Below are positions 27,906-37,386 of a stretch of DNA of 46,518 nt, piece after piece. Both the position numbers and the translations under genes were made by a program. Under the pieces are notes generated by a model. The model worked only from the letters and a program-made list of their open reading frames with translations, did no database searches and was not told the DNA's origin. The DNA comes from a virus, in the IMG/VR virus record IMGVR_UViG_3300017755_000010, positions 1 through 46,518 of that record, one strand, 5' to 3'. Each line of letters starts with the position of its first letter. Within the stretch, counting starts at the first letter, position 1.

Positions 27906-30900
27906 TGGCAGAAAAAACGCCAGTAAGAGTTAATTATGACGGTAGTAATAACGCTATCGGCTTTGCTGAATTACAAGCAGCAGATTTTATAGGTATAGAT
28001 GATGGTGGTACTGGTGCCATTACTGCATCTGGTGCAAGAACTGCATTAGGTATTGAGATTGGCGTTAACGTACAAGGTTACGACCAAGACTTAGCAACAA
28101 TAGCAGGACTATCTCACGCAGATGGTGCTTTTATTGTTTCCAATGGTTCTGCATGGACTGTCGAAAGTGGTGCAACAGCAAGAACTTCTTTAGGTTTAGG
28201 TACATCTGATACAGTCACATTTAGTGGTTTATCTGTTACTAACAATGTAACAATTACAGGTAATTTAACTGTTGACGGTACACAAACAATTCTTAATACT
28301 GAAACATTAACAGTAGACGATAACACAATAGTTTTAAACAATAATGTAACTGGCTCTCCAACAGAAAATGCTGGTATAGAAATTGAGAGAGGAACATCAG
28401 CTAATAAATCATTACTATGGGACGAAACAAATGATTATTGGACAGTAGGTTCAGACGGATTTGTTGCATCTTCTTTCACTGGTGCATTGAGTGCTACATC
28501 TACAATTGAAGATGGTGTCACAGCTACAACTCAAAGTTCTAGTGATAATAGTACTAAATTAGCAACTACCGCTTATGTTGATGCTCAAGTATCGACAGAA
28601 GATACATTAGAAGAAATGAACGATGTATCATTCTCAAGTTTAGCTAGTGGTGACTTTTTAAGATACAATGGCTCTAACTGGATTAATGACCCAGTCAACT
28701 TATCTACAGACACTATAGGTGATTATGTAGAAAGCTTAGTAGCTGGTACTGGTATCAGTGTTAGTGTTAACTCAGGTGAAGGACAAACACCAACAGTAGC
28801 AGTAACAATGTCTTCATTTGACACAGCTGATTTAACAGAAGGAACTAATCTTTACTATACAAACGCTAGAGCAGATGCTCGTATAGCAGCAGCTAGTGTT
28901 GGAGATTTATCTGATATAACTTTAACTTCTACACAAACAGGTGACATCCTTAGATACAATGGTTCAGCATTTATTAATGAACCACTTAATTTAGGAACAG
29001 ATACTGAAGGTGCATACGTTGCAAGCCTTGTTGCTGGAACAGGTATAGACCTTTCTAACAATACTGGAGAAACAGCAACACCAACTATTACAGTTGATTT
29101 TGGTGACTTTAGTACTACTGACTTAGCAGAGGGAACAAACCTTTACTATACTACTGCAAGATTTGATACAGCTTTTACAGGTAAAGATACTGGTGACTTG
29201 TCTGAAGGAAGTAACCTTTATTACACAGACGCAAGGGCTGACGCTAGAATTGCAGCTGCTACTACAGATGATTTAACTGAAGGTAGTAATTTATACTTTA
29301 CCTCAGAAAGAGTAGACGATAGAGTCGCTGCATTATTAGTAGATTCTACATCAAGTGGAATAGACATTAGCTATGACGACACAAACAATCAATTAACTTT
29401 AACTGTAGACCTACCAGAAGTAGAAGATGCTTTAGAAGACATCGTAAATGGACTTGTAGTTGGAGGAACAGGAATAACATCTACTTATGATGACACTGCT
29501 GGAACATTAACTTTAACCATACCTCAAGAAGTAGGAACATCAAGCGATGTAACTTTTAATCAGGTTACTGCTGACTTAGTTGGAAACGTCACAGGTAACT
29601 TAACAGGTAACGTAACAGGTAATGTAACTGGAGATTTAACTGGAGATGTTACAGGTGATGTAACTGGTAACACAGCTGGTACCCATACAGGTGCAGTCAC
29701 AGGTAATGTCACAGGTAATGTAACTGGTAACGTTACTGGTACTGTTTCATCTATAGCAAATCATGATACAGACTCTCTAACAGAGGGCTCAACTAATCTT
29801 TACTATACCGATGCAAAAGCTAGAGCTTCTGTTTCTGTTACTGATTCTGGAGGAGATGGTTCACTGTCATATGACAACTCGACAGGAGTTATAACATATA
29901 CTGGACCATCTGCTTCAGAAGTCAGAGCACACATATCTGGTGGTACTGGTGTAACAATTACATCAGGTGAAATTGTAATAGGTCAGTCAGTTGGAACTAC
30001 TGACAACGTAACATTTAATAACATAGATGCAGACGGAAACGTTGTTATCGATGGTAACTTAACTGTATCAGGAACAACAACATCTGTTAACACAGAGACA
30101 ATAGAATTAGCAGATAATGTTATCCTTCTTAACTCAAACGCTACAGGTAATGCTTCTCAGAATGCAGGTATTGAGATTGAAAGAGGCGATGATAGTAATA
30201 AGACATTAGTTTGGAATGAAAGCACAGACAAGTGGTCTGTAGGTAGTGAGACATTTGTAGCAGGGACTTTTGAAGGAGCTTTGACTGGAAATGTCACAGG
30301 TACTGTTTCAGACATATCTAATCATTCAACTACTGACTTATCTGAGGGAACAAACCTCTATTATACAGATGCTAGAGTTTCAGCTTACCACACAGGTGGA
30401 ACTGGAATAACATATAGCTCTGGAGCAATAAGCATAGACTTTTCAGAGTTTGATACAGATAGTATGGTTGAAGGTACTACAAACCTTTATCATACTGCTA
30501 CAAGAGCTAGGGCATCCTTAACAGGTAGTACAGGAATTACTTATGACAACAGCACAGGTGCTATAAGTATTGATGGTACTGTAGCTACGTTAGCTGACTC
30601 TCAAACACTAACTAATAAAGTAGTTAATTTTGAAAACAACACAGCAATAATTGAATATGCTGTAACAGTATCCAATGCTTCAGGTGGTAATAAATTTTAC
30701 TTAGACGGACAACTAGCAAGTACTGTACAACTACTTCCAGGTGTAACATATAGATTTGATACATCAGACTCCTCAACATCTGGTCATCCATTTGCTTTAT
30801 CTGAAACTAAAGACGGTTCACATAATAGTGGTTCTAGTTACACAACAGGTGTAACAACTAATGGTTCACAAGGCTCAACAGGTTCATATCTACAAATAGT

Positions 30901-33900
30901 AGTAGACGGTATGACACCTAACTTGTACTACTACTGTACAGCACACTCTGGTATGGGTAATGATGGAATGCTTCGTGTAAAAACACAAGATACTGATGAT
31001 GTATTAGAAGGTTCAAATAATTTATATTATACAGATACAAGAGTACAAAATAAGATAGATAGTTATGTAAGTGGTAGCACAGGAATTAATTTTAGCTCTG
31101 GTGCTATATCAATAGACTCAACAGTAGTAACTGAAAGCTCTACTGATACTCTTACAAATAAAACAATAAACTTTGAAGACAATACTGCAATTATAAAGTT
31201 TGCAGTTACTGTTTCTAACCCTGGCTCTGGCAACAAATATTATTTAGATACAGAGCTAAATGCAAATGTACAACTTATTCCAGGTATTACATATAGGTTC
31301 GACCAATCTGATAATTCTAACTCTGGACATCCTATACTTTTATCTACAACTAAAAATGGTACTCATGCTTCTGGTGCTAACTATACAACTGGTGTTACAA
31401 CAAACGGAACTCCAGGTACATCAGGTGCTTATACACAAATTGTTGTAGACGCTGCTACTGCTGATACTCTTTACTACTATTGTCAACATCACTCTGGTAT
31501 GGGTGGTGATGGAGTTATATCTGTACAAGGACTTTCTTTAGCAGACAGTACTACTGATGATTTAACAGAAGGTTCAACAAACTTATATTACACCACAGCT
31601 AGATGGGATACTAAGATGGCTGCTGCTGATACAGGAGATTTATCAGAAGGCTCAAATCTTTACTATACAGATACAAGAGTTGGTACATACTTAACAAATA
31701 ATACATACGCTACTCAAAGCTATGTAAACACACAAGTTTCAAACTTAGTAGATTCAGCACCAGGTACATTAGACACTCTTAATGAATTAGCAGCTGCTTT
31801 AGGAGATGACGCTAGTTTCTCTACTACTGTAACAAATAGTATTGCAACTAAGTTAGCTACTGCTGACTTTAACTCAACCTTTGATACACAATTAGCTACA
31901 AAAGATACAGCCGATTTAGCTGAAGGAACAAACTTATATTTCACAAATGCACGAGCTGATGCAAGAATAGCAGCAGCAACTACTGATGACCTAACAGAAG
32001 GTAGCACTAATCTTTATTACACAGATGCTAAAGCACAAGCAGTATCTATAAACAATGTAGTAGAAGATACTACTCCACAACTTGGTGGTAACTTAGATTT
32101 AAACAACAATCAAATCTTTGGAGCTGGAAGTATCTTAATGGAGAATGGAACTTTCCAATCTAAAAGTACAGATGCTGGCTCATCTGCTGGACCAATAATT
32201 GAATTAGTTAGAGATAGTTCATCACCTGCTGATGCAGATTACTTAGGACAAATTAAATTCTTTGGTGAAAGCGATAACAGTACTCAAAGAACTTATGCAA
32301 AAATTTCTGGAAAGATACAAGATGTAACTGATGGTACTGAAGACGGAATTATTGAATTTGCAAATATGAAAGCAGGTACAAGTACTATTACTGCAAGACT
32401 AAGAAGTGATAGTCTTCAATTATTAAATGATACTGGATTAACAGTTGCTGGTAGTACAACATTATCTGGAACTCTTAATACACATACAGTTCCTAGTGGT
32501 ACTGGTACATTAGCTTTAACTTCTGATATTCCTAGTGATACAGACGGGCTAACAGAAGGCTCATCAAATCTTTATTATACAAATGCAAGAGCAGACGCAA
32601 GAATAGCATTAGCTAACTTACAAGATTTAGCAAATGTTGGATTCTCTGCACCAGGTTCAAGTGAAAACCAAAAGGTTGTTTCTTGGGATAACAGTGCAGG
32701 AACATTTGTATTATCCTCAGTATCTGGTCTATCTGGTTCTGGTGAAACTAACACAGCTTCTAATGTTGGAACTGCTGGTGTTGGATTATTTAAACAAAAA
32801 GCTGGAGAAGATTTAGAGTTTAAGAAAATTAATGCAGGTTCTGCAAAGATTACAATTACTGATGACACTTCTAATAGTGAAGTAGATATAGACTTTGGTA
32901 CTGTATCAATAGATGATTTAAGTGATGTAGATACTACAACTTCAGCACCATCAAGTGGTCAAGCTCTTAAATGGTCTGGTTCTACATGGGAACCTGGAGA
33001 TGCTAGTTCACAAGTAGCACAATTAACAGATGTTACTCTAACTTCATTAGCTTCAGGAGAGTTCTTACAATATAACGGAAGTGCTTGGGTTAATGTTGTT
33101 CCTGATACAGACGATATCACAGAAGGTAGTGGACAATTATTCTTTACTAACGCTAGAGTTGATGCAAGACTTTCTGGTGGAACTGGTGTTACATATAACG
33201 CTGGAGCAATATCTATTGGACAGCCTGTAGCTACAACATCTGATGTAACATTTAATGACTTAACTGTATCTGGTGATTTAACAGTTTCTGGTACTACAAC
33301 TACTGTCAATACAGAAACAATAGCTTTAGCTGATAATCAAATCGTTCTTAATTCCAATGCAACTGGCTCTGCTTCAGAGAATGGTGGTATTGAAATTGAG
33401 AGAGGTGACGACACTAACAAAACACTTATTTGGAACGAAAGTACAGACAAGTGGACAGTTGGCTCAGAGACTTTTGTAGCTGGAACATTTGAAGGTAATG
33501 CTACAGGTATTACAACAGCAGCTATAACTGCTTTAACAGAAGATACCTCTCCAGCAGAAGATGATTTCTTAGTAACATTTGATACAAGTGCTTCTGCATT
33601 AAAGAAAGTTGCAAAATCAAATATCGCAGCAGCAGTTAGCTTTAGTGTTAATGATGAGATGCCTCTTACACTTGCAAATGCAAGTTCAGACCCAATAGAA
33701 TTTACAAATGTTGGTACCTCAGCTACAGACATAGACTTAGTTCTTGCTGATGGTTCTAGCGACCCAATAAACATTACAGGAACTTCAAACTCTGCAACAG
33801 TATTTAGAGATGGCGACACAGATACATTTATTAAGGTAGAAGATACTGCTGATGATGACACAATTAGGATGCACACAGCAGGTAGCGAAAGATTAAAAAT

Positions 33901-34372
33901 TGATAACACAGGTGAAGCTACTGCTACGCTTACTTGGGAAACAGGAACATTTACAGCCACAATTTATTACAGCTCTACATTAACTACTACTGGTAGTTTT
34001 GATAGTGGTAACTGGACTACTGCTACTGCAACAGCTAATTACACAAAAATTGGAAACTTATACAAGGTTAACTATCCAGCAATTACTAGGTCTTCACTTG
34101 GTTTATCATCAGACTTTATAGTTACAGCAATTAGTTTACCTGTAACATCTAGTTCAACTTATCGTAGCGTTCATCAATTAGGTGGTTATGGTTTAGGCTC
34201 AAGATACAATAACTCACAGTTAAATCATCCAGACTTAATTGCAGAAATATCTAACAATGCAACTGTTGTAAATCTTTATGGTTTAGATACTGAAAGAGGT
34301 GGTTCTGGATTTATAGAAGTTGGACAAACAAGTAATGGCTCTTTAAGAATAGCTGTGGATGTGATTGCATAA
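27905..34372 (+). CDS. Giant repetitive tail fibre with two cupredoxin-like domains
   Basis: The 2155-aa protein is built from modules common in marine phage fibres. I count fourteen copies of a D-L-[TS]-E-G-[ST]-N-L-Y-Y-T-D-A-R phrase. Three copies of an N-T-E-T...G-I-E-I-E-R-G unit lie near 28300, 30090 and 33310, and a run of V-T-G-N repeats lies at about 560-613. Two domains interrupt the repeats. Each has a conserved GHP histidine (H961, H1142) and a C-x2-H-x2-M end (C1011/H1014/M1017 and C1193/H1196/M1199), the ligand set and spacing of amicyanin type-1 copper sites. The last 170 residues are non-repetitive and may be the receptor-binding end (inference). No catalytic motif is visible. 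Confidence 0.8.
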   Translation: MAEKTPVRVNYDGSNNAIGFAELQAADFIGIDDGGTGAITASGARTALGIEIGVNVQGYDQDLATIAGLSHADGAFIVSNGSAWTVESGATARTSLGLGTSDTVTFSGLSVTNNVTITGNLTVDGTQTILNTETLTVDDNTIVLNNNVTGSPTENAGIEIERGTSANKSLLWDETNDYWTVGSDGFVASSFTGALSATSTIEDGVTATTQSSSDNSTKLATTAYVDAQVSTEDTLEEMNDVSFSSLASGDFLRYNGSNWINDPVNLSTDTIGDYVESLVAGTGISVSVNSGEGQTPTVAVTMSSFDTADLTEGTNLYYTNARADARIAAASVGDLSDITLTSTQTGDILRYNGSAFINEPLNLGTDTEGAYVASLVAGTGIDLSNNTGETATPTITVDFGDFSTTDLAEGTNLYYTTARFDTAFTGKDTGDLSEGSNLYYTDARADARIAAATTDDLTEGSNLYFTSERVDDRVAALLVDSTSSGIDISYDDTNNQLTLTVDLPEVEDALEDIVNGLVVGGTGITSTYDDTAGTLTLTIPQEVGTSSDVTFNQVTADLVGNVTGNLTGNVTGNVTGDLTGDVTGDVTGNTAGTHTGAVTGNVTGNVTGNVTGTVSSIANHDTDSLTEGSTNLYYTDAKARASVSVTDSGGDGSLSYDNSTGVITYTGPSASEVRAHISGGTGVTITSGEIVIGQSVGTTDNVTFNNIDADGNVVIDGNLTVSGTTTSVNTETIELADNVILLNSNATGNASQNAGIEIERGDDSNKTLVWNESTDKWSVGSETFVAGTFEGALTGNVTGTVSDISNHSTTDLSEGTNLYYTDARVSAYHTGGTGITYSSGAISIDFSEFDTDSMVEGTTNLYHTATRARASLTGSTGITYDNSTGAISIDGTVATLADSQTLTNKVVNFENNTAIIEYAVTVSNASGGNKFYLDGQLASTVQLLPGVTYRFDTSDSSTSGHPFALSETKDGSHNSGSSYTTGVTTNGSQGSTGSYLQIVVDGMTPNLYYYCTAHSGMGNDGMLRVKTQDTDDVLEGSNNLYYTDTRVQNKIDSYVSGSTGINFSSGAISIDSTVVTESSTDTLTNKTINFEDNTAIIKFAVTVSNPGSGNKYYLDTELNANVQLIPGITYRFDQSDNSNSGHPILLSTTKNGTHASGANYTTGVTTNGTPGTSGAYTQIVVDAATADTLYYYCQHHSGMGGDGVISVQGLSLADSTTDDLTEGSTNLYYTTARWDTKMAAADTGDLSEGSNLYYTDTRVGTYLTNNTYATQSYVNTQVSNLVDSAPGTLDTLNELAAALGDDASFSTTVTNSIATKLATADFNSTFDTQLATKDTADLAEGTNLYFTNARADARIAAATTDDLTEGSTNLYYTDAKAQAVSINNVVEDTTPQLGGNLDLNNNQIFGAGSILMENGTFQSKSTDAGSSAGPIIELVRDSSSPADADYLGQIKFFGESDNSTQRTYAKISGKIQDVTDGTEDGIIEFANMKAGTSTITARLRSDSLQLLNDTGLTVAGSTTLSGTLNTHTVPSGTGTLALTSDIPSDTDGLTEGSSNLYYTNARADARIALANLQDLANVGFSAPGSSENQKVVSWDNSAGTFVLSSVSGLSGSGETNTASNVGTAGVGLFKQKAGEDLEFKKINAGSAKITITDDTSNSEVDIDFGTVSIDDLSDVDTTTSAPSSGQALKWSGSTWEPGDASSQVAQLTDVTLTSLASGEFLQYNGSAWVNVVPDTDDITEGSGQLFFTNARVDARLSGGTGVTYNAGAISIGQPVATTSDVTFNDLTVSGDLTVSGTTTTVNTETIALADNQIVLNSNATGSASENGGIEIERGDDTNKTLIWNESTDKWTVGSETFVAGTFEGNATGITTAAITALTEDTSPAEDDFLVTFDTSASALKKVAKSNIAAAVSFSVNDEMPLTLANASSDPIEFTNVGTSATDIDLVLADGSSDPINITGTSNSATVFRDGDTDTFIKVEDTADDDTIRMHTAGSERLKIDNTGEATATLTWETGTFTATIYYSSTLTTTGSFDSGNWTTATATANYTKIGNLYKVNYPAITRSSLGLSSDFIVTAISLPVTSSSTYRSVHQLGGYGLGSRYNNSQLNHPDLIAEISNNATVVNLYGLDTERGGSGFIEVGQTSNGSLRIAVDVIA

Positions 34373-34569
34373 TGGAAGTATTTATAGCTTTTATATCAGG
34401 TTTTGCAATAGGTTGGGCTAGTTCATGGTTAGTAAAAATGCTACCTTTTTTAAAAGACACAGAGGAAGAAGAGTTAGATTATAATATGATTGAAAAGTCT
34501 GTGGGAGAATTTGTAAATAGCAAGTACGACCCTGAGAACTATTTTAGTCATGGAGAAGGAACTAAGTAA
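34372..34569 (+). CDS. Small single-pass membrane protein
   Basis: The 65-aa product has one N-terminal hydrophobic segment (FIAFISGFAIGWASSWLV, residues 4-21) followed by KMLPFLKD and an acidic, soluble C-terminus. It overlaps both neighbours. It could be a holin-like or spanin-like lysis factor, since no other lysis gene is evident, but one short segment is weak support. Its place among fibre genes also allows a membrane-anchoring role. Confidence 0.6.
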   Translation: MEVFIAFISGFAIGWASSWLVKMLPFLKDTEEEELDYNMIEKSVGEFVNSKYDPENYFSHGEGTK

Positions 34570-35027
34570 TGGCGACAAGACAACATCTTATTAGAGTAGC
34601 TACCACAGCAGGTGGAGACTCAAATGGTTTATCTGAATTTATAGCTGGTTCAGCTGATGGTGGACCATTAATACCTGCATACACAGATACAGAAAGAGAC
34701 GCAATCACCACAGCTACTGAAGGTATGATTATATACAACAGTACTGATGACCGTCTACAAGTTAGAACTGCAAGCTCTTGGTTATCAATGGACATTGGTG
34801 ACATTGTTGGTGTTACCACTGATGCATTATCAGGTATATCTGGAGGTGCAGGTTCTGGTGCAGTAGATTTAAACATAGATGCAACAAGACTTACAGACGG
34901 AACATCAATTGATGTGGATGAAGACAACGATTTAGTAATGTTATACGACAATTCCGCTAGTGCAATGGTTAAAGTGAAAGCTCAACAGCTACACACAACA
35001 GAAGCACTTCAGTGGATGGGACTATAA
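34569..35027 (+). CDS. Fibre-associated structural protein
   Basis: The 152-aa protein has phrases shared with other phage fibre and receptor-related proteins: YTDTERDAITTATEGMIIYN followed by STDDRLQVRTASSWLSMD. In many phage genomes this T-E-G-M-x-[IV]-Y-N-x-x-x-x-[KR]-L-x-x-[RY]-x-x-x-x-W pattern marks the neck of tail fibres. Residues about 90-152 are a separate beta section ending in QLHTTEALQWMGL. It overlaps the upstream gene and is followed 9 nt later by another small structural gene. Confidence 0.65.
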   Translation: MATRQHLIRVATTAGGDSNGLSEFIAGSADGGPLIPAYTDTERDAITTATEGMIIYNSTDDRLQVRTASSWLSMDIGDIVGVTTDALSGISGGAGSGAVDLNIDATRLTDGTSIDVDEDNDLVMLYDNSASAMVKVKAQQLHTTEALQWMGL

Positions 35028-35036
35028 GGAGAATAA

Positions 35037-35366
35037 ATGGCAATATATACAGCAGCAGAACTTGCAGAAGTAACTGCACTTGGAACATCTGAAGCACAAG
35101 TATTCAGTAATTCTAATAAGTGTATTATTAAGCAAATCTTGCTAGCGAACTATACAGCAACTGATAGAACAGTAGAAGTCAAAGTTATTCCTACAGGGGA
35201 TACAACTGGTGACCAACATATTATTTTTGGTGATACAACTGTTCAAGCAAACACAACTACAGTTATTGACTTAGCTATGGTTGTACCTGCTTCAGCATCA
35301 ATAGCTGCAAAATGTTCAGCAGCAACATCTGTTAATATTCATGTTTCTGGCGTAGAGGTTACCTAA
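35037..35366 (+). CDS. Small beta-rich structural protein
   Basis: The 109-aa protein is beta-rich. KCIIKQILLANYTATDRTVE and TTVIDLAMVVPASASIAAKC match the pattern of small phage proteins that form a jelly-roll-like sandwich (head decoration or baseplate accessory type). Function is unknown. Start ATG 35037 has AAGGAG upstream, and the stop overlaps the next start (TAATG). Confidence 0.6.
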   Translation: MAIYTAAELAEVTALGTSEAQVFSNSNKCIIKQILLANYTATDRTVEVKVIPTGDTTGDQHIIFGDTTVQANTTTVIDLAMVVPASASIAAKCSAATSVNIHVSGVEVT

Positions 35367-36718
35367 TGCCAATCATCGAACCAGACCCAATCTTTTTAGA
35401 TAGGCTTGGTGGGGACGAAATCTACGGATTTGGTCAAGATGGTAATGTTACAATTGCTGCCGACACCAGTCTTGCTAGAGATATGTTCTACAATGACCTA
35501 ACAATTAATTCAAGTTGTACTTTAGATACAAATGGATATCGTGTGTTCGTTAGAGGTACTTTAACTTTTACAGATGCTTCTTCCCGTATTGGAAGATTTA
35601 CTAATAAAACTACAGTAGGAACTCTTAAAGGTGGTTTTACTAAAGGTACAGCAGCAACTGATACACTAGGTGGTAAATCTGGTTCACAAGCTCAAAATAC
35701 ACATGATGCTAATCAATTCTTTGCTGGAGAAAATGAAATGTTTAACTTATCAGCAGCAATTGTTGGAAGAATGTTTGATGCAGCAGCTGAAGCATATAAA
35801 TTCGTAGGTGGTGGTTCAGGTGGAGGACAAGGTGCTGTTAATAATAATGCTAATGCAGGAACAGATGGTTCAGATACTAATTGGGCTGACTATCAAACTG
35901 TAGGTCAACCAGGTGGTAGAGGTGCAGATGGTAATGCAGCTTCTGCTGGTTCTGGAGCAGAAGGTGGTGGAGTTGTAATAGTCGTAGCTAAAACTGTTGT
36001 TGGTGATGGAACAATAAGAGCTGACGGAGATGATTCAAGTGCTTCAGTACAAGGTTCAGATGGTGCAGCCGCCCCAGACGCACAAACACCAGGAAATAAC
36101 TATTCATATGGTTATAGCTATGGGTATTCATACGGATACTCTTATGGCTATTCATATGGATATTCTTACGGTTATAGTTATTCAGGTAATAACTACTCAT
36201 ACTCAGGTAACAACTATTCATATACAAGTAACTATTCTTATAGTGGTTCTAATCCTCACACACATTATCACTGGCATCCAGTAACAATTAATAACTGGTC
36301 AACAGGTAGTTACCATTATCACTATGCACATTCACATCCTTATACAAACTATGGTTCAAATACTAACTATGGTTCTAACCCTACAAACTACGGTTCAAAC
36401 CCTACTAACTACGGTTCTAATTATGGTGCAAACTATGGTGCAAACTATGGAAATAACAATGCTAATAATACTGAAAACAATAATGAATCAAACCCTACTA
36501 ACTATCATCCAGGTGGTGCTGGTGGTTCAGGTGGTGCCTCTTCAGAAGCTTATAACGCAGGTGGAGGAACAGTTCTTTTTGTAACTGGTACAAAACCACT
36601 TCCAGGAAGTTTAACTTTATCAGCAGCAGCTGGAACTGGTGGAGCTGGAACGTCTGGCTCAGGAACAGTAGTAACAGTATTTAATATAGACGCAGACGAC
36701 ACAGACCCAGGAGCTTAA
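35366..36718 (+). CDS. Glycine/tyrosine-repeat appendage protein
   Basis: The 450-aa protein has three parts. Residues 1-240 are a beta-helix-like domain (FGQDGNVTIAADTSLARDM, GYRVFVRGTLTF, GGGVVIVVAKTVVGDGTI). This domain is shared with the downstream 221-aa protein. Residues 246-293 are six YGYS units flanked by YS and SGNNYS units. Residues about 296-385 are His/Tyr/Asn-rich (HTHYHWH, HYHYAHSHPY, then repeated NYGSN). A Gly-rich end (GAGGSGGASS, VVTVFNIDADDTD) closes the protein. It is probably an extended or adhesive virion appendage (inference). The repeat codons vary synonymously, so the peptide pattern appears selected. Confidence 0.7.
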   Translation: MPIIEPDPIFLDRLGGDEIYGFGQDGNVTIAADTSLARDMFYNDLTINSSCTLDTNGYRVFVRGTLTFTDASSRIGRFTNKTTVGTLKGGFTKGTAATDTLGGKSGSQAQNTHDANQFFAGENEMFNLSAAIVGRMFDAAAEAYKFVGGGSGGGQGAVNNNANAGTDGSDTNWADYQTVGQPGGRGADGNAASAGSGAEGGGVVIVVAKTVVGDGTIRADGDDSSASVQGSDGAAAPDAQTPGNNYSYGYSYGYSYGYSYGYSYGYSYGYSYSGNNYSYSGNNYSYTSNYSYSGSNPHTHYHWHPVTINNWSTGSYHYHYAHSHPYTNYGSNTNYGSNPTNYGSNPTNYGSNYGANYGANYGNNNANNTENNNESNPTNYHPGGAGGSGGASSEAYNAGGGTVLFVTGTKPLPGSLTLSAAAGTGGAGTSGSGTVVTVFNIDADDTDPGA

Positions 36719-36719
36719 T

Positions 36720-37385
36720 ATGCCAATAACAGAATACGGTGATGGTGCAGTACCTTCAGACTTTGAAACATTCGATGTAATACCTGACAGTATTTATGGT
36801 TCAGGGATGGATGGTAATGTAACTATCTCAACTAATACAACTCTCGCTAGAGATATGTACTATAACAATTTAACAATAAACCCAGGAATAGTTTTAGATA
36901 CAGCAGGATATAGAGTATTTGTAAGAAATAATCTAGCTATGGCTGCAACATCAACTAATCAAGGAGATACCAAAATAGGTAGAGTTGGTGGAGTATCCAC
37001 AACAGGAACTTTAAAAGGTGGTGGTCAAGCAGCAGTGATTGATTCTCTTGGAGGAAATGGTAACGGTTATACTGCTACTGCTCCAACAGAAGGTGCAGAT
37101 TATTTTAATCATCCTGATATTGCAGTTGATGGAGTTATACAACATGGTGGTTCAACTACACCTACAGCTTTAAATGGTGGTGCAGGAGATAGTGTTAACT
37201 ATGGTGGAGGAATTGTAGTTCTTTGTGCTAGAAAAATACAAGGTTATGGAACAATAGAAGCTAGTGGTGAAACAACTACTGGTGGTGGAGTTATATTTAT
37301 AGTTTCACAAGATATTCCACTAACAGGAGTATTAACAGACGTAACAGGATACGCTTCAGGTACCGTCAAGACATTTAAGGTTTAA
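36720..37385 (+). CDS. Beta-helix appendage protein, short paralogue
   Basis: The 221-aa protein aligns with both ends of the preceding 450-aa protein (GMDGNVTISTNTTLARDMYY, GYRVFVRNNLAM, GGGIVVLCARKIQGYGTIEA) but lacks the Tyr- and His-rich insert. It ends in GTVKTFKV where the longer one ends in GTVVTVFN. Adjacent paralogues of this kind suggest duplication and gain or loss of the repeat insert. It is presumed structural. The start lies 1 nt after the previous stop. Confidence 0.7.
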   Translation: MPITEYGDGAVPSDFETFDVIPDSIYGSGMDGNVTISTNTTLARDMYYNNLTINPGIVLDTAGYRVFVRNNLAMAATSTNQGDTKIGRVGGVSTTGTLKGGGQAAVIDSLGGNGNGYTATAPTEGADYFNHPDIAVDGVIQHGGSTTPTALNGGAGDSVNYGGGIVVLCARKIQGYGTIEASGETTTGGGVIFIVSQDIPLTGVLTDVTGYASGTVKTFKV

Positions 37386-37386
37386 C

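Noticed and set aside
28800-33170. Direct DNA repeats that could suggest a CRISPR or other array
   Set aside because: They are in-frame repeats of a fibre coding sequence with variable spacing and no constant spacer length.
33337-33960. 207-aa open frame on the minus strand
   Set aside because: It is antisense to the repetitive fibre gene, rich in Ser/Val as expected from reading Thr/Asn/Asp codons backwards, and has no ribosome site. Similar minus-strand frames under the protease, tape measure and fibres were rejected for the same reason.
26709-37385. Diversity-generating retroelement acting on the fibre genes
   Set aside because: No reverse transcriptase or template repeat was seen in the window, and no adenine-biased variable site pairs with a second copy.
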